Source of the DNA: Verrucomicrobiota bacterium
GTDB lineage: Bacteria > Verrucomicrobiota > Verrucomicrobiia > Opitutales > UBA953
Direction: 5' to 3'
Assembly: GCA_004293385.1 (NCBI GenBank)
Contig: RDYO01000030.1
Location: 1 to 5,730 of the forward strand
DNA: 5,730 nucleotides
Below, piece after piece: positions 5,709-5,730 of the stretch. Position 1 is the stretch's first letter. Each line of letters opens with the position of its first letter. The notes under the pieces are model-generated. The model was not told where the DNA came from and ran no database searches. It worked only from the letters and a program-made list of their open reading frames with translations. The position numbers and the translations under genes are program-made.

Positions 5709-5730
5709 CGGGTCTCGGGTCTCGGGTCTC
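5709..5730 (+). repeat. 7-bp tandem repeat CGGGTCT, three copies, running off the window
   Basis: CGGGTCT occurs at 5709-5715, 5716-5722 and 5723-5729, and the last base (C, 5730) starts a fourth copy. The true length of the array cannot be seen. The composition switches abruptly from the purine-rich tract before it to a G/T/C unit. Confidence 0.92.

Larger units (their letters stand above)
5578..5730. other. Non-coding, purine-rich spacer built of short direct repeats
   Basis: No convincing ORF is seen on either strand in these 153 bases up to the window edge. Hand counting from 5541 to 5700 gives about 74% purines on the plus strand. It holds several short tandem duplications and ends in a 7-bp array. 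I found no stable GC-rich hairpin followed by a T tract, so no intrinsic terminator for the operon can be called here. Confidence 0.7.

Noticed and set aside
5578..5730. CRISPR array or attachment site in the repeat-rich spacer
   Set aside because: The repeats are directly adjacent, with no regular unique spacers, no integrase and no tRNA nearby.

Overview
The window is a compact, high-GC, all-plus-strand stretch of a bacterial type II secretion system (T2SS) operon. It contains the pseudopilin block gspG-gspH-gspI-gspJ-gspK followed by the inner-membrane assembly genes gspL and gspM, in the canonical Gsp order. The 5' edge cuts into the C-terminal end of an unidentified upstream gene, and the 3' edge lies in a non-coding, repeat-rich spacer after gspM. 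No RNA gene, CRISPR array, insertion sequence or internal promoter was seen.

Layout: 3-332, C-terminal fragment with a Gly/Asp/Arg/Ser-rich tail holding a perfect 33-bp tandem duplication; 343-789 gspG (major pseudopilin); 786-1328 gspH; 1325-1981 gspI with a Gly/Pro/Ala/Lys-rich tail; 1978-2622 gspJ; 2619-3863 gspK; 3860-5017 gspL; 5014-5577 gspM; 5578-5730 purine-rich spacer built of short direct repeats and ending in a 7-bp tandem repeat that runs off the window. All six junctions from gspG to gspM are 4-nt stop/start overlaps (one GTGA, five ATGA), and no recognisable Shine-Dalgarno sequence precedes any start. This suggests translational coupling along a single transcript whose promoter lies upstream of the window.

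How the genes work together: GspG would polymerise into the periplasmic pseudopilus. GspH, I, J and K would form its tip. All five carry type IV prepilin leaders (basic residues, Gly, then a hydrophobic helix). GspL and GspM are single-pass proteins that would link the pseudopilus base to the cytoplasmic ATPase GspE. Genes for GspE, GspF, GspD and the prepilin peptidase are not visible here.

The organism is a Gram-negative-type bacterium with strong G/C preference at third codon positions. The divergent GspL/GspM, the lack of Shine-Dalgarno sequences and the intergenic short repeats would fit a Verrucomicrobiota-like lineage, but that is a weak inference.

The most notable anomaly is in gspK. 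Between about 3602 and 3673 the annotated frame turns into a Thr-rich peptide with uncharacteristic codons. The -1 frame over the same bases has 24 of 24 codons ending in G or C. This is the signature of two compensating single-base indels, either real or sequencing error.
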